This document shows positions 15,719-23,826 of a DNA stretch of 32,520 nucleotides, one piece after another; the first letter of the stretch is position 1, and every line of letters starts with the position of its first letter. The notes under the pieces are model-generated. The model was not told where the DNA came from, ran no database searches, and saw only the letters and a program-made list of their open reading frames with translations. Source of the DNA: Marinosulfonomonas sp. (GTDB lineage Bacteria > Pseudomonadota > Alphaproteobacteria > Rhodobacterales > Rhodobacteraceae); the NCBI GenBank assembly GCA_015488685.1, contig WFNH01000044.1:1-32520 (forward strand), given 5' to 3'. The position numbers were made by a program, and so were the translations under genes.

Positions 15719-17353
15719 ATGATGTTGAAACTTAAACAGGTGGCGCTTGCGGGTGCTTTGGGCATTTTGGCGATGCCCGTTCTGGCCAAAGATATGGCAC
15801 TGGTAATCGGCAACCGCAGCTATCAGGATCAGCCGACGATACGAGGGTTTTATTTCACACAAGATGGTGTGCAGGCCCTAAAGGAAGCCGGCTTTCGGGT
15901 TTTTGCCGGCGAAGATCTGGACAGCACCGAGCAATTCACGCTGGTTTCAAAATTCTATGATGCCCTTGATCCTGCGGATCGGGTTGTCGTTTTACTGGGT
16001 GGGCATTTTGTGTCCAATGATCGTGACAGTTGGCTGTTGGCCAGTGACGCCCGCAATCCGGATATCTTTACCGTCGGGCAAATGGGATTGTCTATCGGCG
16101 CTATTCTGGACGCTGCCGGCCAAAAACCGGGTGGTGCGATTGTTATGATTGGCCAAAGCGACAGCGCGAAGGCCCGCGGTGGTTTGAAGGCGGGAATGGA
16201 TAATCTGGAGATTCCGCAAGGGGTGACCGTCGTCAAAGGGCCGATGACCGGATTGCTACAGCTCTTATCAGGCGATCTGTTGAAGCCGGGAAATTCTGTT
16301 GCAGGTGCGTTGGCACATGCGCCGCGTGGTGTAACTGCTGAAGGGTTCGTCGCAAAACGGATTCCCTTTATTTCGTCATCCAACCCTGTACCGGACCAGC
16401 CGCAGGATGCGGAATATCTGTATCTGGAAGCGGTGCGCGAAATCGGTACAGTATCGGCGCTGGAAAGCTACTTGAAGCGTTATCCGAACGGTCGCTATGT
16501 CGGAGATGTGCGTCGGGAAATACGCGATCTGCAAGCGCAGCCGGAATTGCAAGCCAAGGCCGATGAAGCAAACCTGAAACTGACCCGCGAGCAACGGCGG
16601 CAAATCCAGCGGAATCTGTCCATTCTGGGTTTCAATCCGCACGGGATTGACGGGGTATTCGGACGCGGATCGCGAGCGGCGATTGGCGCTTGGCAAAAGT
16701 CACGCGGGATTGACGGGTATGGCTATTTGACGGGCAACCAGATTTCCGCCCTGCAAGCCGCAGCAGATGTCCGGTCGCGGGAATTGGAAGAAGAAGCACG
16801 CAAACGCCAAGAGGAGCAGGACCGGCTGGATGCAAGTTACTGGCGGCGCACCGGACGGGACGGAACCGAGGATGGTTTACGGGCCTATCTGAAACGCTAT
16901 CCTGACGGGTTATATTCCGACATCGCGCATCAGCGGCTAGAGCGGTATGACGAAGAGCGACGCGCCGAGGCCGCAGCCGCCGAGCGGGATTATTGGGATG
17001 ATGTGCGGGCCGAGGGAACAGTCGGAGCCTATAAACGGTATCTGCGGGACTATCCGCGCGGGGTGTTTGCGGCAGACGCCAAGGAAAAACTGGCCGAATT
17101 GCAAGGGGATACGCAAAACGCCGAATTGATACGCCGTGCCAAAGCTGACGAGGCACGGGTGGCGGGCAACGGTATTGTGCGGTTGCTGGTCGAACAAAAA
17201 CTGCAAGAGCTGGGGCTGAAACCGGGGCGGATTGACGGGAAATTCGATGATAAAACCCGCCGTGCGGTACGTAAATTCCAGCGGACAAGGAAAATTCCGG
17301 TGACGGGATATGTTACGCAGCAAACCATCGTTCGGTTATTGGCGGCGCGTTAA
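15719..17353 (+). CDS. Secreted caspase-fold (C14-like) protein with peptidoglycan-binding domains; catalytic Cys absent
   Basis: A 544-residue exported protein. Residues 1-23 are a signal peptide (VALAGALGILAMPVLA). Residues about 24-215 have the caspase-like start MALVIGNRSY, the first-helix segment GVQALKEAGFRVF and a strand VVVLLGGHF containing H96. The strand that normally ends in the catalytic D-x-C reads IVMIGQSDSA, and the protein contains no cysteine at all, so it cannot be a cysteine peptidase. Two PG_binding_1-like domains lie at about 293-347 and 485-541. Between and before them are three 26-residue repeats with YLKRYPxGxY cores (243-268, 382-407, 433-458) and a charged coiled coil (352-370). 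AAGGAG precedes the ATG by about nine bases. It probably acts at the cell wall; its role is unknown. Confidence 0.75.
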   Translation: MMLKLKQVALAGALGILAMPVLAKDMALVIGNRSYQDQPTIRGFYFTQDGVQALKEAGFRVFAGEDLDSTEQFTLVSKFYDALDPADRVVVLLGGHFVSNDRDSWLLASDARNPDIFTVGQMGLSIGAILDAAGQKPGGAIVMIGQSDSAKARGGLKAGMDNLEIPQGVTVVKGPMTGLLQLLSGDLLKPGNSVAGALAHAPRGVTAEGFVAKRIPFISSSNPVPDQPQDAEYLYLEAVREIGTVSALESYLKRYPNGRYVGDVRREIRDLQAQPELQAKADEANLKLTREQRRQIQRNLSILGFNPHGIDGVFGRGSRAAIGAWQKSRGIDGYGYLTGNQISALQAAADVRSRELEEEARKRQEEQDRLDASYWRRTGRDGTEDGLRAYLKRYPDGLYSDIAHQRLERYDEERRAEAAAAERDYWDDVRAEGTVGAYKRYLRDYPRGVFAADAKEKLAELQGDTQNAELIRRAKADEARVAGNGIVRLLVEQKLQELGLKPGRIDGKFDDKTRRAVRKFQRTRKIPVTGYVTQQTIVRLLAAR

Positions 17354-17368
17354 CACGGCCGGATACAA

Positions 17369-17406
17369 AAAAGGCCGCCAGAGCAAATGCCCGGCGGCCT
17401 TTTTTA
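17369..17406. terminator. Bidirectional intrinsic terminator between the caspase-fold gene and rpmJ
   Basis: GGCCGCC (17373-17379) and GGCGGCC (17393-17399) form a stem flanked by an A-run on the left and TTTTTT on the right. It can therefore end transcription of the plus-strand caspase-fold gene and of the convergent minus-strand rpmJ. Confidence 0.8.
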
Positions 17407-17421
17407 CTAAACCTGATTGGC

Positions 17422-17547
17422 TTAGCCCTGACGGGCTTTGAACCGTGGGTTTGTTTTGTTGATCACATAAACACGGCCTTTGCGACGCACAATGCGGCAA
17501 TCGCGATGGCGGCCTTTGAGTGAACGCAAAGAGTTGCGAATTTTCAT
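17422..17547 (-). CDS. rpmJ: 50S ribosomal protein L36
   Basis: A 41-residue, very basic protein translating as [20 protein letters not shown] followed by a tail ending NPRFKARQG. This is bacterial L36 of the zinc-independent type: compared with the C+ form it keeps a single cysteine and lacks the CxxC and later Cys/His zinc ligands. It binds 23S rRNA in the large ribosomal subunit. It is a single-gene unit that shares a bidirectional terminator with the convergent caspase-fold gene. Confidence 0.95.
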   Translation of the reverse strand: MKIRNSLRSLKGRHRDCRIVRRKGRVYVINKTNPRFKARQG

Positions 17548-17616
17548 AACCTCATCCTCGTATCGCGGCGCAGCGGCGCCATTGTTTCAATTCCGGTCCC
17601 CGACATATGGGGCATA

Positions 17617-17691
17617 TGGTGGGCACTACTGGGATCGAACCAGTGACCCCTTCGATGTCAACGAAGTGCTCTACCGCTGAGCTAAGCGCCC
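17617..17691 (-). tRNA. tRNA-Val (anticodon GAC)
   Basis: The minus strand reads GGGCGCT...AGTGCCC as a 7-base acceptor stem (one G-T pair), a D-loop region TAGCTCAGCGGTAGAGCA, an anticodon arm CTTCG-TTGACAT-CGAAG giving anticodon GAC, and a T-arm containing GGTTCGATCCC. The discriminator A and CCA are encoded (CCA at 17617-17619). It reads GUC/GUU valine codons. Confidence 0.95.
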
Positions 17692-17792
17692 ATATGGCCA
17701 ACCAATTCCTGACGTCCCAAAAGAATAGGACGCGGCAGAACCGCGTCGGTCTGCTGGTCTATAAAAGGAGTCGAAGGATTGATCAAGGGCTT

Positions 17793-17821
17793 TTGATAAA
17801 CACAAGAAATCGTTTATATAG
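17793..17821 (+). promoter_or_regulatory. Candidate promoter of the N-formylglutamate amidohydrolase gene
   Basis: TTGATA (17793-17798) is followed after 16 bases by TATATA (17815-17820). The predicted start would leave only a 10-15-base leader containing the AGGAG ribosome-binding site. Confidence 0.4.
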
Positions 17822-17839
17822 GTTGTGTCAGGAGAGGGA

Positions 17840-18700
17840 ATGCCAAAGGCGACATATCAACTGGAACTGCCGGAAAATCGCACGACAAGTGTGATCTTTG
17901 CCTCGCCGCATAGCGGGCGCAGCTATCCTTGGGCGTTCTTGCGAAAATCGGTGCTGGATGAATTGGCGATACGGTCGTCAGAAGATGCTTTTGTCGATTT
18001 GCTGTTTGCGGATGTGCCATCTTTCGGGGCACCGTTATTGTCCGCGCATGCACCGCGCGCCTTTGTGGATTTGAACCGAAGCCGGGATGAACTGGACCCG
18101 GCATTGATAGAAGGGGTGCCACGGTCGGGGCTAAATCCACGTGTGGCTTCAGGGTTGGGAGTGATCCCGAGGGTGGTTTCCAGCGGTCGGCAAATCTATC
18201 GCGGGAAACTGTCAAAGTATGAGGCGGATCTGCGCCTTACGCAATATTGGCAACCTTACCATGATGTACTTGAAGGGCTGGTTGCGGAAAACTGCAGGAC
18301 GTTTGGTCAGGCGGTGCTGATTGATTGCCACTCGATGCCACACGAGGCCATAGACAGCATCAACCGGCGCTACGGCCCAAAAGCAGAAGTCGTGTTGGGG
18401 GACCGGTATGGTGCCGCAGCAAATGATGATATTGTCGACCGGATCGAGGCGGCATTTGTTGCCGCCGGTCTAACTGTTGTGCGCAATATGCCGTTTGCCG
18501 GTGCCTATGTCGCCCAACACTATGGCCGTCCGTCCCTGAACCGGCATGCGGTGCAGATCGAGATTGATCGGGCCCTGTATATGAACGAAAAACTGATCCG
18601 GCCAAACGCCAATTTCCGAAGCTTTCAAAAACTGATCGCTTCGATCGCCAGCGAAATATCGGAAATTGGGCGGCGTGAACAACCATTGGCAGCGGAATAA
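17840..18700 (+). CDS. N-formylglutamate amidohydrolase family protein
   Basis: A 286-residue cytosolic hydrolase of the N-formylglutamate amidohydrolase (HutG/FGase) family. Motifs seen are FASPHSGRSYP near the N-terminus, FVDLNRSRDELDP, VIPRVV, a metal-site VLIDCHSMP and AVQIEIDRALYM near the C-terminus. The family cleaves N-formyl-L-glutamate to formate and glutamate, often in histidine degradation. No hut genes are nearby, so a wider N-acyl-amino-acid role is possible. ATG 17840 has AGGAG five bases upstream; the in-frame GTG at 17825 does not. Its stop lies three bases from the convergent CZB gene. Confidence 0.85.
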   Translation: MPKATYQLELPENRTTSVIFASPHSGRSYPWAFLRKSVLDELAIRSSEDAFVDLLFADVPSFGAPLLSAHAPRAFVDLNRSRDELDPALIEGVPRSGLNPRVASGLGVIPRVVSSGRQIYRGKLSKYEADLRLTQYWQPYHDVLEGLVAENCRTFGQAVLIDCHSMPHEAIDSINRRYGPKAEVVLGDRYGAAANDDIVDRIEAAFVAAGLTVVRNMPFAGAYVAQHYGRPSLNRHAVQIEIDRALYMNEKLIRPNANFRSFQKLIASIASEISEIGRREQPLAAE

Positions 18701-18703
18701 CCC

Positions 18704-19084
18704 TTACACAACTGCGGATTCGTTCTTCCATTTTCGCAATCCGCGCACCAGTTTTTCCGATTTGGCCGCGAAATCCCCTTCAAGAAGCGCTGTCGCGCCG
18801 GAGGTATCACCCGTTGTAGCCCGCTTCAACACATCTGCTGCGCAAACGTGAAATTCGGCATGCAGTCTTTTGATAACAGTATAGGGCACACCTGTGCGAA
18901 CTTCCGGGGATATTTCTGATCCGTTCAACCACTTTCCGAACGCACATTTGTCATCGCAGCGAACATCCTCGACACTCTGGGTGCTTTGCCCCTTGTTGAT
19001 TGCGGTGCGCAGTTTGATTTTCCAACTGCCGTGAGCGCCGATTGCATCATTGATTTGTTTGATCAGATTGTTGTTGGGCATCAT
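18704..19084 (-). CDS. Stand-alone CZB (chemoreceptor zinc-binding) domain protein
   Basis: A 126-residue protein consisting only of a CZB domain. It shows the family pattern INDAIGAHGSWKIKL, then CDDKCAFGKWLNG, then LHAEFHVCAADVL. The probable zinc ligands are H18, C47, H75 and H79. CZB domains usually sit at the C-terminus of chemoreceptors or in diguanylate cyclases and sense zinc or hypochlorite; this one has no fused signalling domain. The start is placed at 19084 (MMPNNN), where AGGATT lies about five bases upstream; an in-frame ATG at 19147 lacks a ribosome-binding site. There are no chemotaxis genes in the window. Confidence 0.8.
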   Translation of the reverse strand: MMPNNNLIKQINDAIGAHGSWKIKLRTAINKGQSTQSVEDVRCDDKCAFGKWLNGSEISPEVRTGVPYTVIKRLHAEFHVCAADVLKRATTGDTSGATALLEGDFAAKSEKLVRGLRKWKNESAVV

Positions 19085-19201
19085 ATGAATCCTGTTCTCT
19101 ATGGGTTTACACACACCGGAAAAATCCGGGCCATTCATCGGAATCATAAGGTTGGGTGGCTTAACAGGGGGTGAAAATTCAAGCGGCGAATAAAAGTTGA
19201 A

Positions 19202-20464
19202 TTATTTCGGGCGCAAGGCGCGGCCTTTCTTGATCGCGTCGCGCCCGAATTTCTGCCGGATACTATCGGTGGCCCGTTCCGCGGCCGCGCGTTTTGCGGC
19301 GTCGGGGTCCAACAGGTCAACCGCAAGGTCGGCGGTTTCGGCGGGGGATAGATCGCTGATCCCGACACCAATCAGGCGGTAGGGTCCCTCGTCCCCCACA
19401 CCAGCCATCAGATCGCGGGCGGTGCGATAGATGCGATCGGCCATCTGGGTGGGATCATACAGGCTGGTGCGGCGGCTAAGTTGCGTGTGGTTGGCGCGTT
19501 TCAGTTTCAGGGTGACAATGCGGCCGGCCTGCCCCTTGGCCTTGGCGCGGTCCGCCACCTGTTCGGACAGCCGGAAGATATGGCCGTCCAGCACCTTTGG
19601 GTCCGACGTATCGGTGGAAAAGGTGGTTTCCTTGGAGATGCTTTTTACCGGCGCATGGGCAGATACGCGGCGAACATCCTGTCCCCGCGCCAGATGCCAC
19701 AACCGATCCCCCATCGAACCAAACCGCGCCCCCAACTCTTTGCGATCCCAGCGCAACAGATCATCAAAGGTGCGGATACCGGCGCTTTCCAGTGACGCCT
19801 GCATCGCTTTGCCCACGCCCCAGATCATCCGCACGGGTTTGTTTTGCAAAAAGCTTTCGGTCTCGGCCTTGCCAATCACGGAAAAACCGCGCGGTTTGTC
19901 CAGATCGGACGCCACTTTGGCCAGAAATTTGTTGTGTGACAGGCCGATAGATCCGGACAGGCCTAATTCATCCTCCATCCGTTTAACCAATCGTGCCAGC
20001 ATCACGGCAGGGGGTGCGTGGTGCAGTTTGGCGGTGCCTGTCATGTCAAGGAACGCCTCGTCCAGCGACAGAGGTTCGATCGAGGGGGTCAGCTCGTCCA
20101 TCAGCTTGCGGATATCGCGCGAGGCCTGGGCGTAGACCTCCATCCGGCCGGGCACGACCACGGCATCAGGGCAAAGTTTCAGCGCCTGAAACATCGGCAT
20201 CGCGGATCGCACCCCTTTGATGCGGGCGATATAACAGGCGGTGGACACCACGCTACGCGGATGGCGAGAACCGATGATCACGGGTTTGTCGCGCAGATCG
20301 GGATTGTCACGCTTTTCGACCGAGGCATAGAAGGCATCGCAATCCATATGTGCAATCGACAGGGTGAACAGTTCGGGGTGCTCCAGAACCCGCGGGCTGT
20401 GACACTCCGGACAGCGGGGGCCACTGTCAAACTGGGTCAGGCAATCGCGGCACAGGGCGGGCAT
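19202..20464 (-). CDS. dinB: DNA polymerase IV (Y-family) with N-terminal zinc ribbon
   Basis: A 420-residue translesion polymerase. After an N-terminal CRDC...CPEC ribbon (C5, C8, C18, C21) comes the Y-family core: AHMDCDAFYASVE with metal ligand D41, and PLSLDEAFLDMTG with D135 and E136. Next are the helix-hairpin-helix IWGVGKAMQASLESAGI and the little-finger domain with SISKETTF. The C-terminus is a basic tail, without a recognisable QLxLF beta-clamp motif at the very end. The N-terminal cysteine ribbon is absent from E. coli DinB and appears in part of the alphaproteobacterial family. No LexA box was identified in the 171-base upstream region. Confidence 0.92.
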   Translation of the reverse strand: MPALCRDCLTQFDSGPRCPECHSPRVLEHPELFTLSIAHMDCDAFYASVEKRDNPDLRDKPVIIGSRHPRSVVSTACYIARIKGVRSAMPMFQALKLCPDAVVVPGRMEVYAQASRDIRKLMDELTPSIEPLSLDEAFLDMTGTAKLHHAPPAVMLARLVKRMEDELGLSGSIGLSHNKFLAKVASDLDKPRGFSVIGKAETESFLQNKPVRMIWGVGKAMQASLESAGIRTFDDLLRWDRKELGARFGSMGDRLWHLARGQDVRRVSAHAPVKSISKETTFSTDTSDPKVLDGHIFRLSEQVADRAKAKGQAGRIVTLKLKRANHTQLSRRTSLYDPTQMADRIYRTARDLMAGVGDEGPYRLIGVGISDLSPAETADLAVDLLDPDAAKRAAAERATDSIRQKFGRDAIKKGRALRPK

Positions 20465-20635
20465 AGGACGGGTCCGGATAGGGAAAATTACGTTGTCTGA
20501 ATTCTATATGATTTGCGTATGGCTTGCATATGGCCGTTTTGCAGAACGCCCGAAAAACATGGATTTGGTACGGTTTCCCTTTTCTTTTGGCAGTCTTACC
20601 CCATATAGGGGGTAGGGACGAAAAGGATTTACATC

Positions 20636-21550
20636 ATGAATAGAAAGGGCGGATCATTGGATATAGAACAGCTTTTCAACCAATTGCTTGGCGGCAATAT
20701 TGTGCTGCTGGTACTGGCGGCGCTGATTATCATTGCGTTGTTCAAAGCGGTGCGGATTGTGCCGCAATCGGAAAAATATGTGGTGGAACGGTTTGGCCGT
20801 TTGCGCACGGTGCTGGGGCCGGGGATCAATGTGATCGTGCCGTTTCTTGACCGCGTGCGCCACAAGGTTTCGGTGCTGGAACGCCAGTTGCCAATCCATT
20901 CGCAGGACGCAATCACCAGTGATAACGTGTTGGTGCAGGTGGAAACCAGTGTGTTTTACCGCATTCTGGAACCAGAAAAAACCGTTTACCGGATCCGTGA
21001 CGTAGACGGCGCTATTTCCACCACGGTTGCTGGGATTGTGCGTTCGGGCATTGGTGAAATGGAACTGGACGAGGTGCAGTCCAACCGCCAGCAACTGATT
21101 GCCAAGATCAAGCATCAGGTGGCGGATGCGGTGGACGACTGGGGTATCGAAGTGACCCGCGCCGAAATTCTGGATGTAAATCTGGATAGCGCCACCCGCG
21201 AGGCGATGTTGCAGCAGTTGAACGCCGAACGCGCGCGTCGTGCGCAGGTGACCGAAGCCGAGGGCACCAAACGATCGGTCGAACTGAATGCAGATGCTGA
21301 ACTGTATGCCGCCGAGCAAAAAGCCAAAGCGCGGCGCATTTCCGCGGATGCCGAGGCTTATGCAACCGAAGTGGTGGCCAAGGCGATTCATGAACACGGT
21401 ATTGAATCGGCACAGTATCAGGTTGCCCTGAAGCAGGTCGAGGCGATGATGGAGATCGGCAAGGGTGCCGGTAAACAGACCATTATGATGCCAAGCAATA
21501 TTGTGGATGCCTTTGGGGATGCCTTCAAAATGCTGAAAGGAAGAGCATAA
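20636..21550 (+). CDS. SPFH/stomatin-like membrane protein (QmcA type)
   Basis: A 304-residue protein with one N-terminal transmembrane helix (about 20-42) followed by an SPFH/Band 7 domain: VPQSEKYVVERFGRLRTVLG, GINVIVPFLDRV, and SVLERQLPIHSQDAITSDNV. A long Ala/Glu-rich coiled coil then runs to about residue 260. SPFH proteins oligomerise in the membrane and organise microdomains or regulate membrane proteases. The stop codon overlaps the ATG of a NfeD-family gene by one base. This stomatin-NfeD pair is a conserved bacterial operon in which the two proteins act together. Confidence 0.9.
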   Translation: MNRKGGSLDIEQLFNQLLGGNIVLLVLAALIIIALFKAVRIVPQSEKYVVERFGRLRTVLGPGINVIVPFLDRVRHKVSVLERQLPIHSQDAITSDNVLVQVETSVFYRILEPEKTVYRIRDVDGAISTTVAGIVRSGIGEMELDEVQSNRQQLIAKIKHQVADAVDDWGIEVTRAEILDVNLDSATREAMLQQLNAERARRAQVTEAEGTKRSVELNADAELYAAEQKAKARRISADAEAYATEVVAKAIHEHGIESAQYQVALKQVEAMMEIGKGAGKQTIMMPSNIVDAFGDAFKMLKGRA

Positions 21551-21834
21551 TGTGGACAACATGGTGGCTTTGGATGGCCGGAGGGCTGATTCTGGGAATT
21601 ATGGAAGTGCTGGCACCGACATTTATCCTGTTGGGGTTCGCCATCGGGGCCTTTGTCACGGGCGGGTTCCTCTATTTCGGGGACGGGGCGGCGTTTTTCT
21701 CGGCAACCCTGCCTTACACGCTTGTGTTTTTCGCAGTTGTTTCGGTGGTGTCATGGCTGGTGATGCGCATGGTGTTCGGCGTTAACCGCGAAAAAGTAAA
21801 AACCTACAGCAAGGATGTCGATATCAACGACTGA
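21550..21834 (+). CDS. NfeD family membrane protein (short form)
   Basis: A 94-residue protein with two to three hydrophobic helices (WLWMAGGLILGIMEVLAPTF, LLGFAIGAFVTGGFLYF, LPYTLVFFAVVSVVSWLVM). This matches the membrane part of NfeD. The protease domain of long NfeD is absent, and the C-terminal OB-fold domain is very short or missing. The one-base overlap with the stomatin gene indicates coupled translation and a joint membrane complex. Its stop abuts the convergent gene directly. Confidence 0.85.
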   Translation: MWTTWWLWMAGGLILGIMEVLAPTFILLGFAIGAFVTGGFLYFGDGAAFFSATLPYTLVFFAVVSVVSWLVMRMVFGVNREKVKTYSKDVDIND

Positions 21835-22542
21835 TTATCCGCGCAGTTTGCTAAACAACCGGCCGAGTCCTTGCAGGGCTCGGCCTTTTGCCAGCCACGA
21901 GGCGGCAAAGGCGAAAACGCCAACGGATTCCCACAAAAACAGGTAGTTGTAGCTATCACGGCTGGCCTGTTTATTCGGTTGCAGGAAATAGATCACCAGG
22001 GCGATTTTTGCCAAAATGATCACGATCCCGCAGCCTACATAGAAACGGTTGCGGCGGGTCCAGATGATTTTGTGCTTTTCGGTCCTGTCGCAACGGGTGA
22101 ACAGAACGATGCTGAACACCGCGAGGCTGGCAAAGAATATGCCGGCAAAAACATAGTGGATCAGGGACGGGTGAAAGGTGAAACCTGTGTCATTGCAAAC
22201 CCCGCAGGCATTTTCCAGCCCCACCGGAAACAGGGCAATGCCGATTGCGCTGACACCGGCTATCCGTGCGGTGATCTTGTCGGACAATCTTTCGTTTGGC
22301 CTGTTGCGATAGCCCTTATAGCTGAGCAGAAACACCCCGATGGCACACATAGTGCCCACCAGCACATCCCCCATCTGGGTATAATAAAACCCGCTGATGG
22401 ATGTCTGCATTTTGACCCCGAACAGTGTTGATCCCAACAAAACCACGGGCAAGGCCAGACCCAACAGGCCAATTGCCTGCCGCACGAACAAAAAGGATTG
22501 CACCAGCTGGTTTTCTTTTTCCTGATCTTTGCCCGATTGCAT
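21835..22542 (-). CDS. Six-helix integral membrane protein, DUF998-like
   Basis: A 235-residue membrane protein with about six predicted helices (about 16-36, 57-75, 95-112, 131-151, 170-190, 205-220). The segment SISGFYYTQMGDVLVGTMCA followed by GVFLLSYKGY resembles bacterial DUF998/Frag1-like membrane proteins of unknown function. A conserved-looking ENACGVCND loop between helices 3 and 4 carries two cysteines that could form a periplasmic disulfide. ATG 22542 is chosen because AAAAGGAG lies about nine bases upstream; the frame stays open to 22617 but has no ribosome-binding site there. Confidence 0.6.
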   Translation of the reverse strand: MQSGKDQEKENQLVQSFLFVRQAIGLLGLALPVVLLGSTLFGVKMQTSISGFYYTQMGDVLVGTMCAIGVFLLSYKGYRNRPNERLSDKITARIAGVSAIGIALFPVGLENACGVCNDTGFTFHPSLIHYVFAGIFFASLAVFSIVLFTRCDRTEKHKIIWTRRNRFYVGCGIVIILAKIALVIYFLQPNKQASRDSYNYLFLWESVGVFAFAASWLAKGRALQGLGRLFSKLRG

Positions 22543-22644
22543 GTGGCTATGCTCCTTTTCTGCGAAAATCGCACAAAGACATACCACATTTGCAGGTTTG
22601 TTGCCCAAAACGGGCAAACAGGGGGCTGTTAAGCGATCAGTGGG

Positions 22645-23346
22645 TTAGATTCCGGCAAGCTGACCCTGAATCATCTGCGCCATACCGCGTGGGTCTTTGG
22701 CCTGCCAGATCGGGCGGCCAACAACAATATGATCCGCCCCGTCTGTAATCGCCTGAGCCGGTGTGGCAACACGTTTCTGGTCACCCAAAGCGCTGCCAGT
22801 CGGACGCACCCCGGGGGTGACGATCAGCCTGCCGTCGGACTGGGGCAGGGCACGGATCAAGGCGGCCTCTTGCGGCGAGGCAATAACACCGTCGGCGCCA
22901 GCGTCCAGCGCCTTGGCCGCGCGTTCCAGCACCAGCGATTGAATATCACCCGATTTGATACAGCAATCATCCAGATCACCCCGATCCAGCGAGGTCAGGA
23001 TTGTGACCGCAAGTATTTTCATATCCTTGCCCGAAGCCCCCTCTTTGGCGGCTTTCACAACATGGGGGTCGCCATGCACCGTCAGGAAATCCAGATCGAA
23101 CTGCGCCAATCCGCGCACCGCGTTTTCCACAGTGGCACCGATGTCGAACAGTTTCATGTCCAGAAAAATCCGCTTGCCGCGTTCCTGTTTCAATTCATTG
23201 GCCAGCGCCAGCCCGCCACCGGTCAACATGCCCAAACCGATTTTATAAAAGGAAACATTGTCGCCCAGATCATCCGCCAGTTTCAGCCCGGCAAGGGCAT
23301 CGGGCACATCAAGGGCAACGATCAAGCGGTCTGTGGGGTTTTGCAT
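22645..23346 (-). CDS. pyrF: Orotidine 5'-phosphate decarboxylase
   Basis: A 233-residue TIM-barrel enzyme converting OMP to UMP in the last step of pyrimidine synthesis. It has LIVALDVPDA at the first strand, the catalytic DxKxxD block in FLDMKLFDIGATV, FLTVHGDP, VTPGVRP and the phosphate-binding ADHIVVGRPI. ATG 23346 (MQNPTDRL) has AGGA about nine bases upstream; an in-frame ATG seven codons earlier is less likely. It sits 59 bases after a small unknown gene on the same strand and may be co-transcribed with it. Confidence 0.93.
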   Translation of the reverse strand: MQNPTDRLIVALDVPDALAGLKLADDLGDNVSFYKIGLGMLTGGGLALANELKQERGKRIFLDMKLFDIGATVENAVRGLAQFDLDFLTVHGDPHVVKAAKEGASGKDMKILAVTILTSLDRGDLDDCCIKSGDIQSLVLERAAKALDAGADGVIASPQEAALIRALPQSDGRLIVTPGVRPTGSALGDQKRVATPAQAITDGADHIVVGRPIWQAKDPRGMAQMIQGQLAGI

Positions 23347-23405
23347 GGCGCATATCCTGTATATCAACGGGTTTGCGCCTTAGGTGGCCTGCGATTGGGC
23401 TACTG

Positions 23406-23696
23406 TCAAGCAGCGCTTTGCTCGCTGGGGGTCAGCATTTCCAGTGTTTCCTGACCGGAACGGATTTCAGGCATCCGCCGGGCCTGTCGCATCGCATCGT
23501 TTTTAAGGCCCAGTTTGATCAGCGCCATACGCTCACTGGAATTTTCCCCGATGGGGATGGCGCAGCTGCAATCGTAATTTACGATATCGCAGCGTGCGCC
23601 CAACCCACCGCTGATGAAAAAAGTCACACTACCCAACATCCGGTGCCCTTCGGGGGCGGGGCGAATATCCTGTACACGGGTTTCAACGATGTTCAT
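23406..23696 (-). CDS. Small conserved-looking protein of unknown function
   Basis: A 96-residue soluble protein that I do not recognise. The middle has a hydrophobic beta-rich stretch (RMLGSVTFFISGG) followed by RCDIVNYDCSCAIPIG with three clustered cysteines (C36, C43, C45), which could bind a metal or form a disulfide. The C-terminal third is helical and charged. There is no signal peptide and no membrane helix. It is transcribed toward pyrF and divergently from clpB. Codon use resembles its neighbours, so it is probably a real gene rather than a chance frame. Confidence 0.55.
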   Translation of the reverse strand: MNIVETRVQDIRPAPEGHRMLGSVTFFISGGLGARCDIVNYDCSCAIPIGENSSERMALIKLGLKNDAMRQARRMPEIRSGQETLEMLTPSEQSAA

Positions 23697-23826
23697 TTAC
23701 TCGACTCACTCGTTATTTCGACAACTCGTAACTAGGAAATTTTGGCCTATGGGAAAACATGCCTTTTAGGATATGTCTAAAAAGATATTACCAGTATAGA
23801 TTGCGGCAAAAATCTGGCACTCAGGG

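Noticed and set aside
17696-17718. TTGGGA-17-CCATAT as a tRNA-Val promoter
   Set aside because: The -10 box would touch the mature 5' end of the tRNA, placing the start inside the tRNA.
17729-17747. GACGCGG/CCGCGTC hairpin upstream of tRNA-Val as a terminator
   Set aside because: No T-run on either strand and no upstream transcript ending there is evident.
20654-21562. Long open frame on the minus strand opposite the stomatin-like gene (302 codons)
   Set aside because: It is the antisense shadow of a conserved gene; the translation is His/Arg-rich with no domain.
22601-22617. TTGCCC/GGGCAA inverted repeat downstream of pyrF as a terminator
   Set aside because: No T-run on the pyrF (minus) strand after the stem; only a 6-base stem.
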